Assembly: GCA_033239005.1 (NCBI GenBank) | Contig: BSQZ01000015.1 | Location: 4,056,001-4,120,000, forward strand | Length of the DNA: 64,000 nucleotides | Reading direction: 5' to 3' | Source of the DNA: Lamellibrachia satsuma | Taxonomy: Eukaryota; Annelida; Polychaeta; Sabellida; Siboglinidae | Shown here: positions 23,107 through 38,300 of the stretch, piece by piece | How the letters are laid out: the number at the start of each line of letters is the position of its first letter | Numbering within the stretch: the first letter of the stretch is position 1 | Program-made: the position numbers and the translations under genes | Notes under the pieces: model-generated | Database searches by the model: none | The model's input: the letters and a program-made list of their open reading frames with translations, nothing else | What the model was told of the DNA's origin: nothing

Positions 23107-26100
23107 TCAGTGGCGATTTGGTCCCGAGTGAAAGTAAAGTCTTGTGAGATGTCTGCGCTTCACTTTCTTGCCACATTCGGGACATTTCTTCAACTCCTAC
23201 AAACAAGTGCAGCAATTACTAAAAATTGACAGGCATGATGTAAAGTTCAAGATTTGTCAAATATGCAAGTTTTTATATCTGCATCTTAAGCATGGCTTTT
23301 AATCCACTACTTGCAACAGATGATGTTAACTAACAAATACTGAATTGTTAGACTACACAACAAGGGAAACAATGTGGGACAATGCACAGTCTAATAATTG
23401 TTTTCCCAAACCCCAAATATAGTGCATATTTGATGAAGCTACAACTTATTTTATCTTATACTAGTTAATTTCATGTTATTATGTCTTCATTTATCAAGAG
23501 AAAAAAATTCAAAGTGACTAAATCACATCCATTTAAAATAATTTATGGGTATAAAATTAAGACATTAACTCATTTCAGTCACGTTTCAGCAATTAAATGC
23601 CCTGTCCCAGACTGACTTCGAGTTGTCAATACATTTTATAAATAGTTCAATGTGATCAAGGTTGCATAATTCTGGAGATAATTCTGGGAATAATTCATTC
23701 GTAATCTCAGTTTTTGTTGGCAGTGATAATACAAGATACACACAGTCATGTAAACCATGACTAAACCAGTTGCCACAGATTGAGAATAAACTTACGTCAA
23801 TGCAGACTTTCCAACATTGTAAGCAGCAGACATGTTGACAACGCGCTCTCAGTGGGACGTAGGCATCCACCTTACAGTGACAGCATGTGTATCCTAAACA
23901 GACAGGTTAACTTGTTGCTAAGTAACAGGATGGACAATGTCTATTATAGTTCCTTCCGGGATCCGAAAACATTCCAGAGATCATTGATGATCTGACAAAC
24001 TGCAGCAATGAAAATCAATCAAACTGACAATATGTTATATAGAAATATTTTTATAGAAAGTGGACATCTTTGGTCAAAATCAACATTTTCATGACATGAT
24101 TAAACATGAACAGGGTGTATGCATTTTTACATGATAAAGGGGCTATTTAACAAGATATTTGTAGCAATAGTTAGTAAACACTTGACAGTAGTCACTTTCA
24201 CAAATTTCTACTTAAATAGTCTAGTGACAATTCATCTGAATAACACCTTCCAGCTTACAGGTTGCATGGATAAGATCCAATCATTATTTTGCTTGTCATA
24301 GAGATATGAATAAATGCAAATATTATTCTTACGTACTAAATGACTGGGCCGTCTGACCCCAAACTTTAATGTAGATGGATACAGTGCAGGAATGATGGCG
24401 ATGTTGAGTGTAATGTTCAGCAAGTGTAATACAAATATGTTGTCTTACCACTGACTGCTTTATAGACTGGCATATGACTATGCAGTGTACAGCTTGCACC
24501 TGTATCTTCTGTAGTCGGTGCATTGTTCTCAGCTGCAGAACAACCTGGTATTTGACATTGCGGCGCTGTGTTGGCTGATCCATCAGCCATTTGGCAGATT
24601 TTAGGTCCTTTGGAACCCGGTCCATCTGGTCCTTCCGCGGACCTTGGTCCTTCTGTGGAATTCTGTCCTTCCTTGGACCCCTGTCCTTCTATGGATCTTG
24701 GCCCTTCTGTGGACCTTAGTTGTGTGGATGTCAGTCCTTCTTTGGACCTTGGTCCTTCAGTAGACTTCTGTTCTTCTGAGGACCTCACTCCATCCGTGGA
24801 CCTCGGTCCTCCAGTGTTCATGTCAGTGCCAGCCACAACACCCACACCGCCATGACCACTAGAGGCAGCACTGGCTGCCACATCTGGACGAACGTTCGCT
24901 TGTGTGACAACCGGACTGCTGGAGGGTAATTCCTGTGCACACAACACCTCCAGATTGGCTGTGACGTGACCGTCAGGATCTGTCAACTTGGACATCTTGA
25001 GGATGTCTTCTAAGCCATTGAAACCAAAGCTCTTGAGTCTCTGTAAAACGTACAACACTCTCCTGCAGTCTGACCTGACACATAACAACCAGTGCACTTA
25101 GTCTGATGGAATTGAAACAAGTATATCAGATGCTTTTTCAATATTTCCAGTCTGGGACAATTTACATTCCAGAAACAGAGAAACTGAAACTAAAATTTGT
25201 TCATCAGTTGATTTAGGCTGAATCAGGTTCATTGATGTTGAAATCAGCCATGTGTCAATAGTCTAAGTAATATGTACAGTTAGTTTAATAAAAATAGTTA
25301 GTTTAATAAAAGAGAATGGATTTTGATAATTAGACTGAGCGAGTGTGAATAGCCTTATGCTATAATATATAGAAACGGAGCCACTTTTATAATTTTGTTG
25401 ACTGGACCCAGCCAAAAATAATTTTATAATTTGTCTGAAATATGACAAACAAACACTTTTAAGGACTTTCATTCAAGAAACGCCCATCAAACTCTAGGAA
25501 AACTACTGTTATAAACAGTTTTCACATTATATACCAAGATATCACAAACATGACTAAAATAATTAACTTTGTGGCTATGTCATCCATGAAAGATAATCTA
25601 AATAAATACACACATAATTACCTTATATTTTAATTTAGTTTATTGGCACAGCATTAATTATTGTCAAGTCTCCCATAAAGTACACATTTTCACCGTATGT
25701 CCTTACCTTGGCCGACTGTGATCCAGAATCTGAGCTTGGTCTCTTCCGCAATTCTGGCCAATAACAAGAAGAAAATACTTACAGAAACAGGTTAAAAGAT
25801 GAACACATAAAAAATCTGATTTATACCAATTCAAGTGTGCAGTGAACCTTAACCCCAACAGACAGCTGGGTGTACATACACGTGTTATTTTAAACTGATC
25901 CTGATAAAAAATATAAATAATAAAAAAAAATTGCAAAAAAATTGAGATTCAAGGAGGGAAAACACGGTTAAAAAGTGAAGTATTCAGATGACTGAAATTG
26001 TATTGTTTGACTTAAACCTAACACACAGTGAATTCCAAAGAGTTGGCGAGGCAACAAAGTTCCAATGTTTGTTTTAACTCTGTGAAAAAAAAATAGATCA

Positions 26101-29100
26101 GGACTAGATGATCAACATTGTCTAGGCTGTCTTGCAGGAGGGATCAGTGAATGTCAATATGCCGGTTGCTCTGATGAAAGTGTCTGGTAAGAAATAGTAG
26201 ATCTTAAAAATAATACAATATTGGACAGGAAGCCAATGCAGAAATTTCAAAAGTGGCAGTGAATGAGAGAAAAACCACTCTTTGACAACACGCCTACAGT
26301 ACACAGTTTGATAACGTACCTTCAGGCTTGAGACCACACATGAGACCAGTAAGTTCATAACACTTCTTGCAGAACCGCTCCTTGTCGTGACGCCTTACAA
26401 ACTTGTAGAACTCTTCAACAGATCAGTTTGTATGTACAAAAACATGCAAGAATCATGTACACACTGGACAATTTGACACAACATGATAACTCTTAAAGGT
26501 TCAATTTTTTTGCTCGTCTCATTTCAAATTCATTCTGTGAAAATTCAAACCTGCCTAGTATCCATTACGACGTGCTAGCTCATTTGTGCAACTTTTGTAT
26601 GTCGTTTTTGTGAAATCCTCAGAGAAACTATTAAATTATTTTATTCTGGAGGCAGAATTTATTGGAGTGAAAATGGAAAAGCTGAAAACTCACAAATTTC
26701 GCCCTTGGCGAAATTTCATAACCTTGGATATGTAACCGGCAAGAGGATGGAAGTTACGCTCATGATCAGCCTTGAACCCATAAAGTATATACCATTTTGG
26801 ATATCCAATATTTAGAGCCTTACCAGATCTAATGACAAGTCAATTCCTTTGATGATTTGAAAAAAAATACGCACTTTTTTATTAAACCAACTGCAGATAT
26901 TACTTAAACTATTCACACGCTACAAATTAGCACATCAACAAACTGGATTCACGATAGGCTAAACCAGTTCAGGATGCAGTTTTAATGTTTTATACAATTT
27001 CTGACAGTAAATATACTACACAGGAAACATGAAGTGTAACACTGTTAATTCAGATGTATATTGAGATAAAAAAATTAAAAGCAATTGGGCATTTTAATGA
27101 AACGAAACCACCAAATAGCAATGAAAATGGTTGTACCTTCTCTTTAGTTACATAAAGCTTACTTAGGAAGAGATGGTAATTCTGTGGATGATTTGCAAAG
27201 ATGGCGGCTAGGCAGGTGATCATAGCGTCAAAGTCGTTGGACGTCTTGTAGAGACTCATTGCGTTGGAGAAGTAGCGGTATGACTCCTTACTTACTGTCT
27301 GTTTTACCTGCAACAATGTATGTCATGGATACACACGGGCATTTATTAGAAGCACCATTACCAGTGTCTTAGCTATGAAGTCTATTTTAATGATCACTCA
27401 TCTTTTATTTAACCTATATTAACAATCTTAACTTAGTATTAACAATCTTAACTCATTCTTAACAATATCTCACTTTACTGACAATCTTAACTTAATTCTT
27501 AACAATGTCTAAATATACTAACCAATTTTAACTTATTCTTACCAATTATAACTTATTCTTAACAAATTTAACTTATTCTTAACAATCACTTATTTATAAT
27601 TATGTATTTTTTCATAATAGTTAATACGGAAGATCCTTTTCACAAATTTAGACACACATTTAAACAGGGGACATAATGAGATCTCAAACCCCAGACAAGG
27701 TCAACTTCGGGGTTAGAAATACCCATCTTTGCATGCTCACCTGGGCTAGATAGCGGTCTATAGTCTGTGTTGTTTTATCAACCTCTGTCACTCCACCACC
27801 GGGGGGCTGAAACAGAACATCTAAAGGTTGGACAAAAGGAATAGCAATTAATGTTCTCTAAATGTGAAATGCACATTAATTCACTTCTTAAACTAACATT
27901 TTCCTAACCTTTTACAGAAAAACTAAACCCTTTAACATTTGAAGGCACAGAACCAGGAAAAGGACATGCAACTGATTTTAAACATTGTTAGTATTATTGT
28001 CATACAATAGATATTCCACTAACGTTAGAGTAATATAAATAATACAAATGACATATACTTAGATACTGATTATGATATTACATTCTAAAGAAATGTCAAC
28101 TACAGGTGTCGATAACATCACTGTCAAAACATGTACTGAACAACAAAAGAAATGTGAATATTTTACCATCAGTTTTTTCCAAGAAACAATGAACTCCCGG
28201 ACGTTTGTCAACACAGCACGAGGCATCAATATGTGGTGCCCTGATTAAACTGAAAATCTCGTGCAAGGTGCACGTGCTAAGCACGGTCTAACCCAGTTTG
28301 TTCCGTTATTAAGGTTTTTGACTTATAACTCATTCTTAACAAGAAGAGTTAAGTTAAGATTTATTGACAACCTTAACTTAACTCTTAACAATCTCTAAAT
28401 TGATTACCAATTCTAACTTATTCTGACCAATTTTAACTAATAGCTAAATCGTGCTGCGCTGACAAAAGTTCATGGTGTCCTGACAAAAGCTTATGTTGAA
28501 ATATTAGTGTTTCTTTTGTTGCTCAGTACACCTGTTAATGTTACCTTGATGACAATCTTCTTTTTTTGAGGGGCCTGAGTCCCACTGCGTTCCACCTTCC
28601 TCTGTGTGACCTGCCACAAACAGGGGAAGTTATCAGCAAAGACTATGTTAAGGATGTCTTTTGTGAATAACAGAAAAATATAAAACAAAATGTCATTGCC
28701 AGTTATAATATACAAGTAAACAACAATACACAATCTAGCACGAGTGTTTTCTGCACATATGCCACCACATGGAAGTTTTCAATAAAAATGTCCATAAACC
28801 TACTGTAATCTTACACTACAAATATATCTGCATGTGTTAAATGTATTAAGATGGATGTTTATATGGCAACAAATCATTGAATACAGAGACTATCAAGGGT
28901 ATTGTAAAACAAGGACATTGAATAGGTCACCAAACTCTATATTAAAGAAATGTGAGGAAAGTAGGTTAATTAAAATTAAGTAAGGGACAAACATCGAGTG
29001 TGTAACTCACGGTCAAAGAGGGAAAATCAACCTTGTCTTCTTGCAGAGATTTCTGAAAAAAAATTTGGAAAACTGTTCAGTGCTGTTCTTGACAGAGTCA

Positions 29101-30987
29101 GGCCCCATTTTGTATTATGCAACAAACAAAAAGAATTAACAAACACGTAGATGAGAATACAGAGACATCAACTTCGTGATAATGAAGGAGTAAATTACAA
29201 TAGTCTGGTCACATCATGAAGAAGATGGAGACAGGTAAAAATGCCGGTAATGACTGGACAGATTGACACAGGTCTATTCTATTCATCTGTCTGTGGTTAA
29301 GCAGATGCAGAGAATACAGTTTGATACAAATAGAATAGACTTCGGATAGGTGTAGAAACACCTTTAACATGGTGCACCTATTTATGTTATTTTAGTATTT
29401 CACACAAACAAGTTGTATATACATTTGTAATGTAATTCATATAGTAGTAATTGAATTTAAAAATAACTAGCATAGTTTGCTATATTTGTGGTCACATGTT
29501 GGATTCTCTCTACCTGCAACATGCCTTGCTGGCAGCGAGACTGAAGCGATCTGGACAGCCTCTCTGGGCTGTTCTATTTGTCACAGAGAGATCATGATCG
29601 TGACAAATGGCCATTTCTCTCTGTGGAGAGACCGGAAAGGATAAATAGAATAGACACGACCACTGACCACACCCGCCTGCGTGGCCTACCTCTGTGTGTG
29701 AGAGAGCATCCAGAAGGCTTGTAGGTCTCGTTTGCACTGAGCAGCCTGTCTTCTCTGTCATCTTGTACTGTCTCGTTAGGGACGCCGCTGAGATGTCTTC
29801 AGCTGCGAAAGGAAAAGTCAGTCTTGGTCAAGGCAGTTCACTGACAGTAAACAATCTTGGACAGGAATGAATGGTAAACAATTACCCATGAGGAGAGACG
29901 TGGTGAGGAGAAACATGGATGTGACAGAGGTAGTGGAAGAGGACGCAATGGACAGGACAGGATTCAAGAGGCCACTCCCTCTTTTCATACGTCTACTCGT
30001 GCTAGGTAGTTGGCAGAATTGACTGAGACATATATTGGACACTTCTGCTGTGGCTCATGTGTCTGAGAGATGTAGTCCACAGCAGTCCTCTAGATTGACA
30101 GTCTGGCATTCTAACTTCCTAGCTACCATATCCCCAAGAGGTCATTAGTGGGGTACGGTAGCATATCGGTTAGAATGTTAGGCTCTCAATCAAGAGAACC
30201 CAAGTTCGATTCCTCTTGCTGCCGTTTCAAAGCTTTGGCAATTTTGTTCATCCCACAATTCACTTCCTGGAGGTGAAGTGTAAAGCGCTTTGAACATTTC
30301 CAAGGACTTGATACAGCACCATATAAGAACGTACCTTTAGTTCAAGAACAAATAATGCCTCTTTCTGCTCAGGAAGTGAGCCTGGCTCACATGGCTTGCG
30401 AGGAGAGGACACTACCAGTAGTCATTGTGTTACAAGCAAATTTCAAGTGGGGCGCGGTAGCATATGGTTAGAACATTGGACTTTCAATTGAGGGAACCTG
30501 GGTTTGTATCCTCTTGCTGCCATTGCTTGGGCAATTACGTTCTCTCTACATTGCTCCAGTTCACTATGAATACCTGGCAGTAGACAGTGGTGAATATGTG
30601 AACAACAAGTCTTCATGCTATAATTGCAGCATGGCTGAATGCTTCCCAGATAAGTCGAGATGGCATTGGAATGAACAGGTCTGCCAGAGGGTGACGTGTA
30701 AAGCGCTTTGAGTAGTTCCAAGGACTGGATACTACGTTATAAAAAAACGTACCTTTACCTATGGAACACAAGAATACACACATAAGTTAGACATGATATG
30801 ATATGTTGTGACAACTCGACACTGTACCTGGTTGGTTAGTTAAACTGTCGACATGGGTGGTGACAATGCTGGCCTTGACCGTACTGTTGTGACTGCTAGG
30901 AGTGGCTCTCAAGGTGGTCGGCAGGAACTGGGCTCCTTCACATCCCACAGCCGCTGCTTGCTGCTTCTTGGTTGGCTTCCCCGGCAC
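23107..30987 (-). CDS. RTEL1: RTEL1 exons 24-34: linker, PIP-like motif, one harmonin-homology domain, RING
   Basis: Exons 24-27 are low-complexity linker with basic patches ([16 protein letters not shown]). Exon 28 encodes [12 protein letters not shown], which aligns without gaps to the PCNA-binding motif I recall from human RTEL1, though the first Gln is Thr. Exons 29-30 form one harmonin-homology domain ([20 protein letters not shown] to [14 protein letters not shown]). Exon 32 is a 592-base exon with degenerate [12 protein letters not shown] repeats. Exons 33-34 encode a Cys-rich RING-like end ([30 protein letters not shown]). A second harmonin domain as in vertebrates was not found. Confidence 0.92.
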
Positions 30988-33900
30988 CTTGACAATACAT
31001 CCACTCATCATTTTAATATCACATATTAAAGCCAGTGACTTTTCTTCCTAATTCAATCACATTATCAACATTCCCTGTACTGATTTATCCTGACTTGACA
31101 GGATTATACAGGAGAACCCCTTTAAAGAGGCCACCTGAGTCATTACAACAGTGGCCTGGTTAAAAGGGTGGTCAGATTACACAGGCTGATGCACAAATGA
31201 GCAGATCTGACAAAAAGCCAAATGTGATAGTGTGGTCATTTTAAAGGAGTGGCCGTTTCTGAGGTTCACCCATTTCGAAGGGGTTCTACTGTAGTAATTA
31301 AACTTCTGTGGTTATGTAGACACTTGAAATGTATGTTGGAAATCAACCAAACCCTTTCTCATGGTGACTTATAAAATAATACACAATGCATATTAATGTA
31401 GTCATACCAATTCGTCATTCTTCTTGAAGAACTGAATCAGTCCCCTCATCGCTTGACCAAACTCCTTATAGACCCTCAGACTAGGGCGAATCCAAGCAGG
31501 TAACTGGTTTCTAGTTTCTGGTGCTGAAAACCTTCAAATCATTTCACGAACTCGGTTTATTCTTTTCAAACACACAACTAAACTGGTTTTATAATTCCCT
31601 AACTTTCGTGATCTGACAGTTCATTTTATATTCTATTTGAGCAATTATGTAATGTGAAATGCGTTCATGGTTAAAACAATTTCACGATGAACAGCAGACG
31701 CTATATTACAACTCTATAACATAGGCCGAAAATGGTCATGTATATTTAAACCTACCTAGTGTGGCTTGAAAGAATTAAAACTGCTAAAATGCGTAAACAG
31801 CAAAAAAGGAAAATGGCCAAACATTGCACCTAACAACATTAATGAGAACAATGTTGAATGATTCTATCAAAATTATTTACATGTTCAACTTATCTTCATA
31901 TCACAATTTGAAAGCTGCAAAATGACTACCAATATGTGTTTGTTTTCTAAAAATCAATGTACAATTTCACTCAGTTAATAGAAGGGAGATAATTGCTGGG
32001 ACAGGTATCAAGCACTTTGCCTACCCTTATGGCAGTCTCAAATCTTAGCACTTCACAAAACATGCAGTTGACATAGCTGAGAAAGTACAATTTATTTTAA
32101 CGTTTCTGCGTAGTGCAAAAAGCTCATCAAAGGTGTATCTTGATTACTCTTAAATTTTAAATCACGATGTTGGTTAAATTACTAACGGTGCCTCATCAAC
32201 TGATTTTTTTGCTCTCATTTCAAATTCATTTTGCAAAAATTCTAATCTACCAAGTATTCACTATGACACGCTAGCTTGTTTGTGCAACTGTTGTATGTAG
32301 TTTTTGTGAAATCATCAAACTATTAAATTATTTAATTCTGCATGCAGAATTTATTGAAGTAAAAATGGAAACGCTGAAAACTTTTATAACCTTGTCATGA
32401 TCAGTGAGAGGATGGAAGTCACGCTCATAATCAGCCTTGACCCCATAAAGCGTTCACCATTTTTGATATCCACTATTTTGAGCCTTACCAGATCTAAAAG
32501 TAAATTCTTTTGATGATTTGAACAAAAATATGCAATTTTTAATTAAACCAACTGTGGATATATTTCTAAAACTATTCACACACTACATATTAGGACGTCA
32601 ACGAAGCTAAATCGGCTGAGGATGCAGTTAAAAAAAATTATCTCTAAAATGTCTATTACAACCAACTTACAGAAAACATGCATATAACACCTGCTTCAGC
32701 CACTATAAAGATACAGACCACCGTACAGACCTGTTGTCACACAGCAAGATGGCTCCAAAGTCATGTCGATGGCGAATCACACGGCCGATAGCTTGGTTGA
32801 CAGCCCTTGTTGCTTGTTGCTTGTACCATTTGTCACCACTCAGACCCTGCAAGTAACAGGTAAGTCTATGATAGTGTCACGCTCTGCTCCGCCATGGCAA
32901 CCTGGTAACCCAGCAGGCATTGCAGCATGTGGGCAATGGAATCCAGAGGCCTTGAAACCCAAAGGCCCTGTAAGCCAGCAGACCTTGTAGCATGCAGGCT
33001 ATGGAATCCAAAGGCCTTGAAACCCAATGGCCCTGTAAGCCAGCAAATATAACAGACTCTGTTTTAATGGCAGGATGGTTGTTGGACAGAGTCATACTGT
33101 ATAATAAACAGTAGGTATAATCATATGCATAGGACATGGTTAAACAAATAAAACACTGTGTGGTCACAGATTGCAATATCATCATCCGCTGTCCTCCAGA
33201 GCGAGGATTGCTAAGGGTCGGTTGTATGTCCTGAGGTGACTCGGGAGTCCGATTCATGATCTGCTGATCTTGATGTCGTGGGGGCAGGAGGATCCGTGAG
33301 GAAGTGAGGCTTGTTCTTGGTTCCTCTCCTCCTTTTTTCTCTGCCATTTCTCCGCCTCATTCAATAAGCGGTGGTCTGTTTCAAAGCAGGTAGTTGCCTG
33401 GTGAGTTCTGCAACGCCAAAGTGGGCGGTCGGCAGCTAGGTCCTCCCAGTTACTGATATTGATGTGGTCGTTTCTCGGGTAGTTCTTCAGTGTGTCTTTA
33501 TATCTCTTTTCTGGCCACCATGGGTTCTCTGGCCATGGTTCAGCTGAGAAAAGAGGACTTGTCGGGGAGATGGCAGTCAGGCATTCTAACAGAGTGGCCC
33601 ATCCAATGGAGTTGGATGGATGGGAACCATCATCTGAAGGCAGCGATGAAATTTCTTCAGCAGATTGGAGTATAACATCAACATGTAGGGTAGGTTGGGA
33701 TACCACAACCAAAGTTCCTTTTGGGGGGACTTTTTTACATGGTTAGGGGCTTATACCTAGTCAAAACACCAGAATCTCAGATGTTTAGGAATTAACCCTG
33801 ACCCTCACCTTGCCTCCCTGTGAGATCATCTCATCAAGGAACTGCATCTTGAGCACGATGCGGGGGTCCATGCGAGGGGGATATGGTAGGCCAGTGATGA

Positions 33901-35283
33901 TCACAGCCCGACCATTGTTGTCGGCAAAGTCCAGCCCTTCGCTCACCTATGGCAACAGTAGGTACCCTCATGTCTTTAGTAGGTGAATTACGGACTTCTG
34001 GTTTGACATATTTTAATTATTTATTTATGTAATGACTGTAATAATTCATATATTTTCCAGCCAATGTATTTATTGTGATTTACCATACGTGCCAATCAAT
34101 GGGATGCTCTTATGTATAAGAAAATAATGAATACACAGATCTTTTCTCTGTCACAGACCTATAAAAAATGGACATTACATAAATATATCAATGCAGATTG
34201 ACCAGTGCTTAAAAACCGTGACCAACTGTTAGCGAGAATAGGATCAGTCCCAATTCTCCATGACTCAATCGTACCAAAATTTGGCCTTGGTAACTGTTCT
34301 CGTGCAGGTATTTACATGGCTGATTCTTCCACCACAATATTGCATCATATCAGCCAACAAACCGGATACCAATCGCTCTAGTAAACCCGCCTTAACAACA
34401 CTAACCTTGCCTCGACAGACAGCAGCAAACAGTGCACCATTGGCTGTCTGATCCTGGATCTTGTCATAGTAACTCTCAATTGCTGTGTGGAACTCCATCT
34501 TGCCCCGAGGTTCCACAAAGATTGGCTTCCGTTGTTCAACACGCCTCCAGATGTTCTTTGCCTGAGAAGACAGCCAAGTGAGAAGGAGGAAGGTATCTCA
34601 TATACATAGTCATAGCATCAGTCTTATTGTCACCATGATATTTTTGTCGTCACACATGAATGTATTTATGGATGCAGGGTTGTAATACAATTTTTAATCC
34701 CTCACATCTGCAACAAGTTCATCTAAACATTTACAAGAATACAGTATGATTGGTTTTATCAACAGTGCTATAACAACACAAAAAGGTCTTTATTTCTACA
34801 AATATAAGAGAAATAAATTGGTTTTGCCCCATATTATTGCTATCATCATTTTTCAAAGCTAACAAATGCCAAAGAAGATACTGTTTTACTGCTCTTTTTT
34901 TGCTAATTACTGTAATGGGGAACAGCCAACAGGGGGAATGGGGGACTAGATTTGATATAACCGCTTACGGCTACTATCTCCGTTTAATTGTAAACATGAC
35001 CATGCAGTGATTCCAGTTTGCACACCAATTTATTACTACAAATACAAACTCAATATCTGGCAAAATGCCTGGCTTATGAAATAGTCACAGATATGTAAAA
35101 CTTAGCGTAACTTAAATCTATTGAGCATCTGCCCTGACCAAGAGCCTTTCACACACACCAACCTAAAACCCACCTTGGAGAAGACCACAATCCTCCTATG
35201 TCACCTCTTTTTATAGATATTGCCCCCCTTACATCATGTGATCATTTTTTAAATTTATGCATTACTCCAGGCCCTCTAGTAGG

Positions 35284-35323
<40 letters not shown>

Positions 35324-38300
35324 CCCTACGATAGTAGACACGCACCTCCCATGTCTCCAGACACTTATTCATGACCGGGTAGGAGGGAAAGAACACCAAC
35401 ACCCCCGCAGGAACGACCCGTGTGAAATTCACTGAAACGTACATAAAACCAAATATGAGAAATAGCCATAAGATAAGTTCCTTATGGGAAAAAAATTTCT
35501 AATTACCTGTTGCATCTGCCAATGCTGCTAGTGTTGTTTGGCTATATGTGGACTTTGACAAAGAACCAAATACTCACCCACTGCATTCCCAAGTGAAGAT
35601 TGATATTCCTCTTTGAATCTGAAACAATTCCATAAAACCGATGTGTTGAAAATGCCATTTTTTATTGTTATAAAATAAACACATTAAATAAATGCATACA
35701 TTTCTACACAATAATATTTTAATCAATTAAAATCACAGAACACATAAGTTTATGTTATAATGTTATAAGGCTGTGTTAAAAAAAAAACATATACAAAGTG
35801 CCGTGGTGGCCGTGAAATGTTTCCTAGCAAACTGCAATTGAAATATCACCAAGTGTTGCCTAAAAAGAAACTCAAAAACGTATCGATGACTTAGTACCCA
35901 CCGATGTGCATAAGAAGAATTGAGCAGCGTTCCATCGGGACCTTTCCCAACCACACCAATCCATGCCTGACTGCTTTCAATCACGTGGGGGTTCTCTAAC
36001 TGCACCCTAAAGTCTCTGCAAGTGGCATTGAATATAGGTAGCTCTCATCATACAATAACAAATCATTATTTGTGGATTTTTTTCTATGCATTTGTTATTA
36101 AAAGTTAACATAAAGTATTATATCATCTAACATATGCTTTAACTGCACATGCTTTAAGGAAACGGCTGTCGATAGGGAGCAGTGGAAAGGGACAGTGTAT
36201 AGTAGTACAAAAACTAGTTGACCTCACTAGTTGACCTCACCCTTAAAAGGATACTATGAGGAAGAAAAACATAAACTCACATGTCCATCTCTGACTTGAA
36301 GGAGTCGAGGGGCGACAGTGTACCACTGGTAAGAATAACACACTTGGCTCCTTGACGCATCAAGTTACACATCGTGTAGCCAGAACTGAAGCACCAGTAA
36401 CTCAACACCCGGCCTGTAACACATTTTGTAACACAACACCACACATATACACCTCAATGTAAAGATTGTAGACAAACAGACCATCATACGTGCATGGGAA
36501 GGTTCTTTAGCCTATTCTAAACTAGATCATCTAGCTAACTGATCACACCGAAGAGGCTCCTTAGCCTAAGTACACCCAGGCTAAAGAAGCTTTCAGAAAT
36601 GCTTTCTAGGCACTTCCTTCTTTTATTGTAACATAGTACATAAATTAATCACAATGACATAATGACACAATTACAATGACACAATCACAATGTCACGATC
36701 ACAATGACACACTCTCAATGACATGATTACAATGACAAGATTACGCCATTAAAATAATGTTTCAATATGACCTGTTCATAGCATAATTGATTACAGGTCA
36801 TCACACATCAAATACAAACATTACTGTTATTGGGTCATGTTATTAACAGAAGCCAACCCTAGAAGTAAAACAACAAACCCTTCTTCTGTGGTTTTGCCGT
36901 TGGTGTCTCCCAAGTTGTCACATTCTTCTTCTTCCAGCTATTCTTCTCCACCTGTTCTTTGATGTGCACCTGTCAATGTGACATTTGTTAAACACATGAC
37001 TCAGCCAGTCACATGTCACACTGTTATGACATCTTACTGTATTAAGAAAATACTATATTACCCCATTAGTCCACAGCATTTTATTAAAACATGTTCCCCT
37101 GTTCCCAGGATTGCTGGCAAATTTCGAGCGATTTTACCTCCTTGTGTTAAAAAATCTGTAGAAAAAACTACTCAATATTGACAATTACAAGTTGTGTTTA
37201 TTTTGAAGAGTAGCAATTTCTCCACATGCCTGTACACATAGAAATAGGATATATTCATAAAATGCTGACACTTGATCACAATTTACAAAAACAAAATAGT
37301 AAATTTATTAAAACTTTGAAAGTTATTCTACCTTGCTACTGACATTTGACAATGATCCCATGCTATTACCATATGCAACCCCAAGAAGAAAATGTAGCTA
37401 TATGTGTTAGCTTTGCACCACTAAAAAAATTATCAAATTCTGACGGTTATTTTTCAAGTTACACCATAATTTGTCATGACAAATATAGAAATACAAATTT
37501 TCTAGATGTCTTGAACAAAACCGATGAAAATCAAGATTTCCAAAATGACAACCCATGAATGTGACGAGCTGATGTTGTTGCAAAATGTATCCACTATGGT
37601 GTGGCAAAATTTGGTAGTGTTTAGTTCAGTAGTTAATCGCCAGGATTTTTTTGGAATAGAGGGTCCTGTATGTGGCCGGCAGCGGCCGTTCCAGGACTGG
37701 ACAGAGCGGCCAGCAAACAGCTGTTGCAGGATCTAATGGGTTAAGAAAATTAATCTGCATTAATTAATCTTTCATTCCTCTATATTACCTGTAATTCCGA
37801 TAGTCATAACGGTAGTCTGCATTAATTACAAATCACCTTTTCATTTTTAAATGATCTCATTTATTAGACACAAACAACTTTGCAAGATAAAATATAATCA
37901 TACATTATTAACACAAAGTATGCAAGTAGAACAATCTTGTGACACTTACCTTATAATACTTGGACACTAAGGCTTCATGGTCACATATGTCAGACAATCC
38001 ATCAAGATCCTGGCTGAAGATAATCTGTTCAAGAGAGATAACCATTGTAGTATGTTTAGTACTGTCTAACACGAGCACAGATGATACAACTACAGTTGTA
38101 TGGCGTATTAATGACCTACATTAACAACTTCCTTGAGGTAAAGAAAACATGTGAAGTTTCATTATTTCATCTCTGTCAGTCAATCAGCCATTTCACCTAG
38201 AAACATACCTTTATGACATCTGCATATTTTGACAGCCCTGCCCCTCGACTGTGAAAGCTGCTGGAAGCTGGCAACAGAATATATCATTAGATATGGTCCA

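Noticed and set aside
24568..24855. Plus-strand 95-codon Leu/Pro/Ser ORF
   Set aside because: It is the antisense shadow of the repeat-rich RTEL1 exon 32.
30150..30230. Possible tRNA gene
   Set aside because: A and B boxes are present, but no cloverleaf closes and the sequence continues into the SINE body.
33254..33712. 152-codon minus ORF as a host gene
   Set aside because: Its motifs are the C-terminal signature of LINE reverse transcriptase proteins and it is frameshifted.
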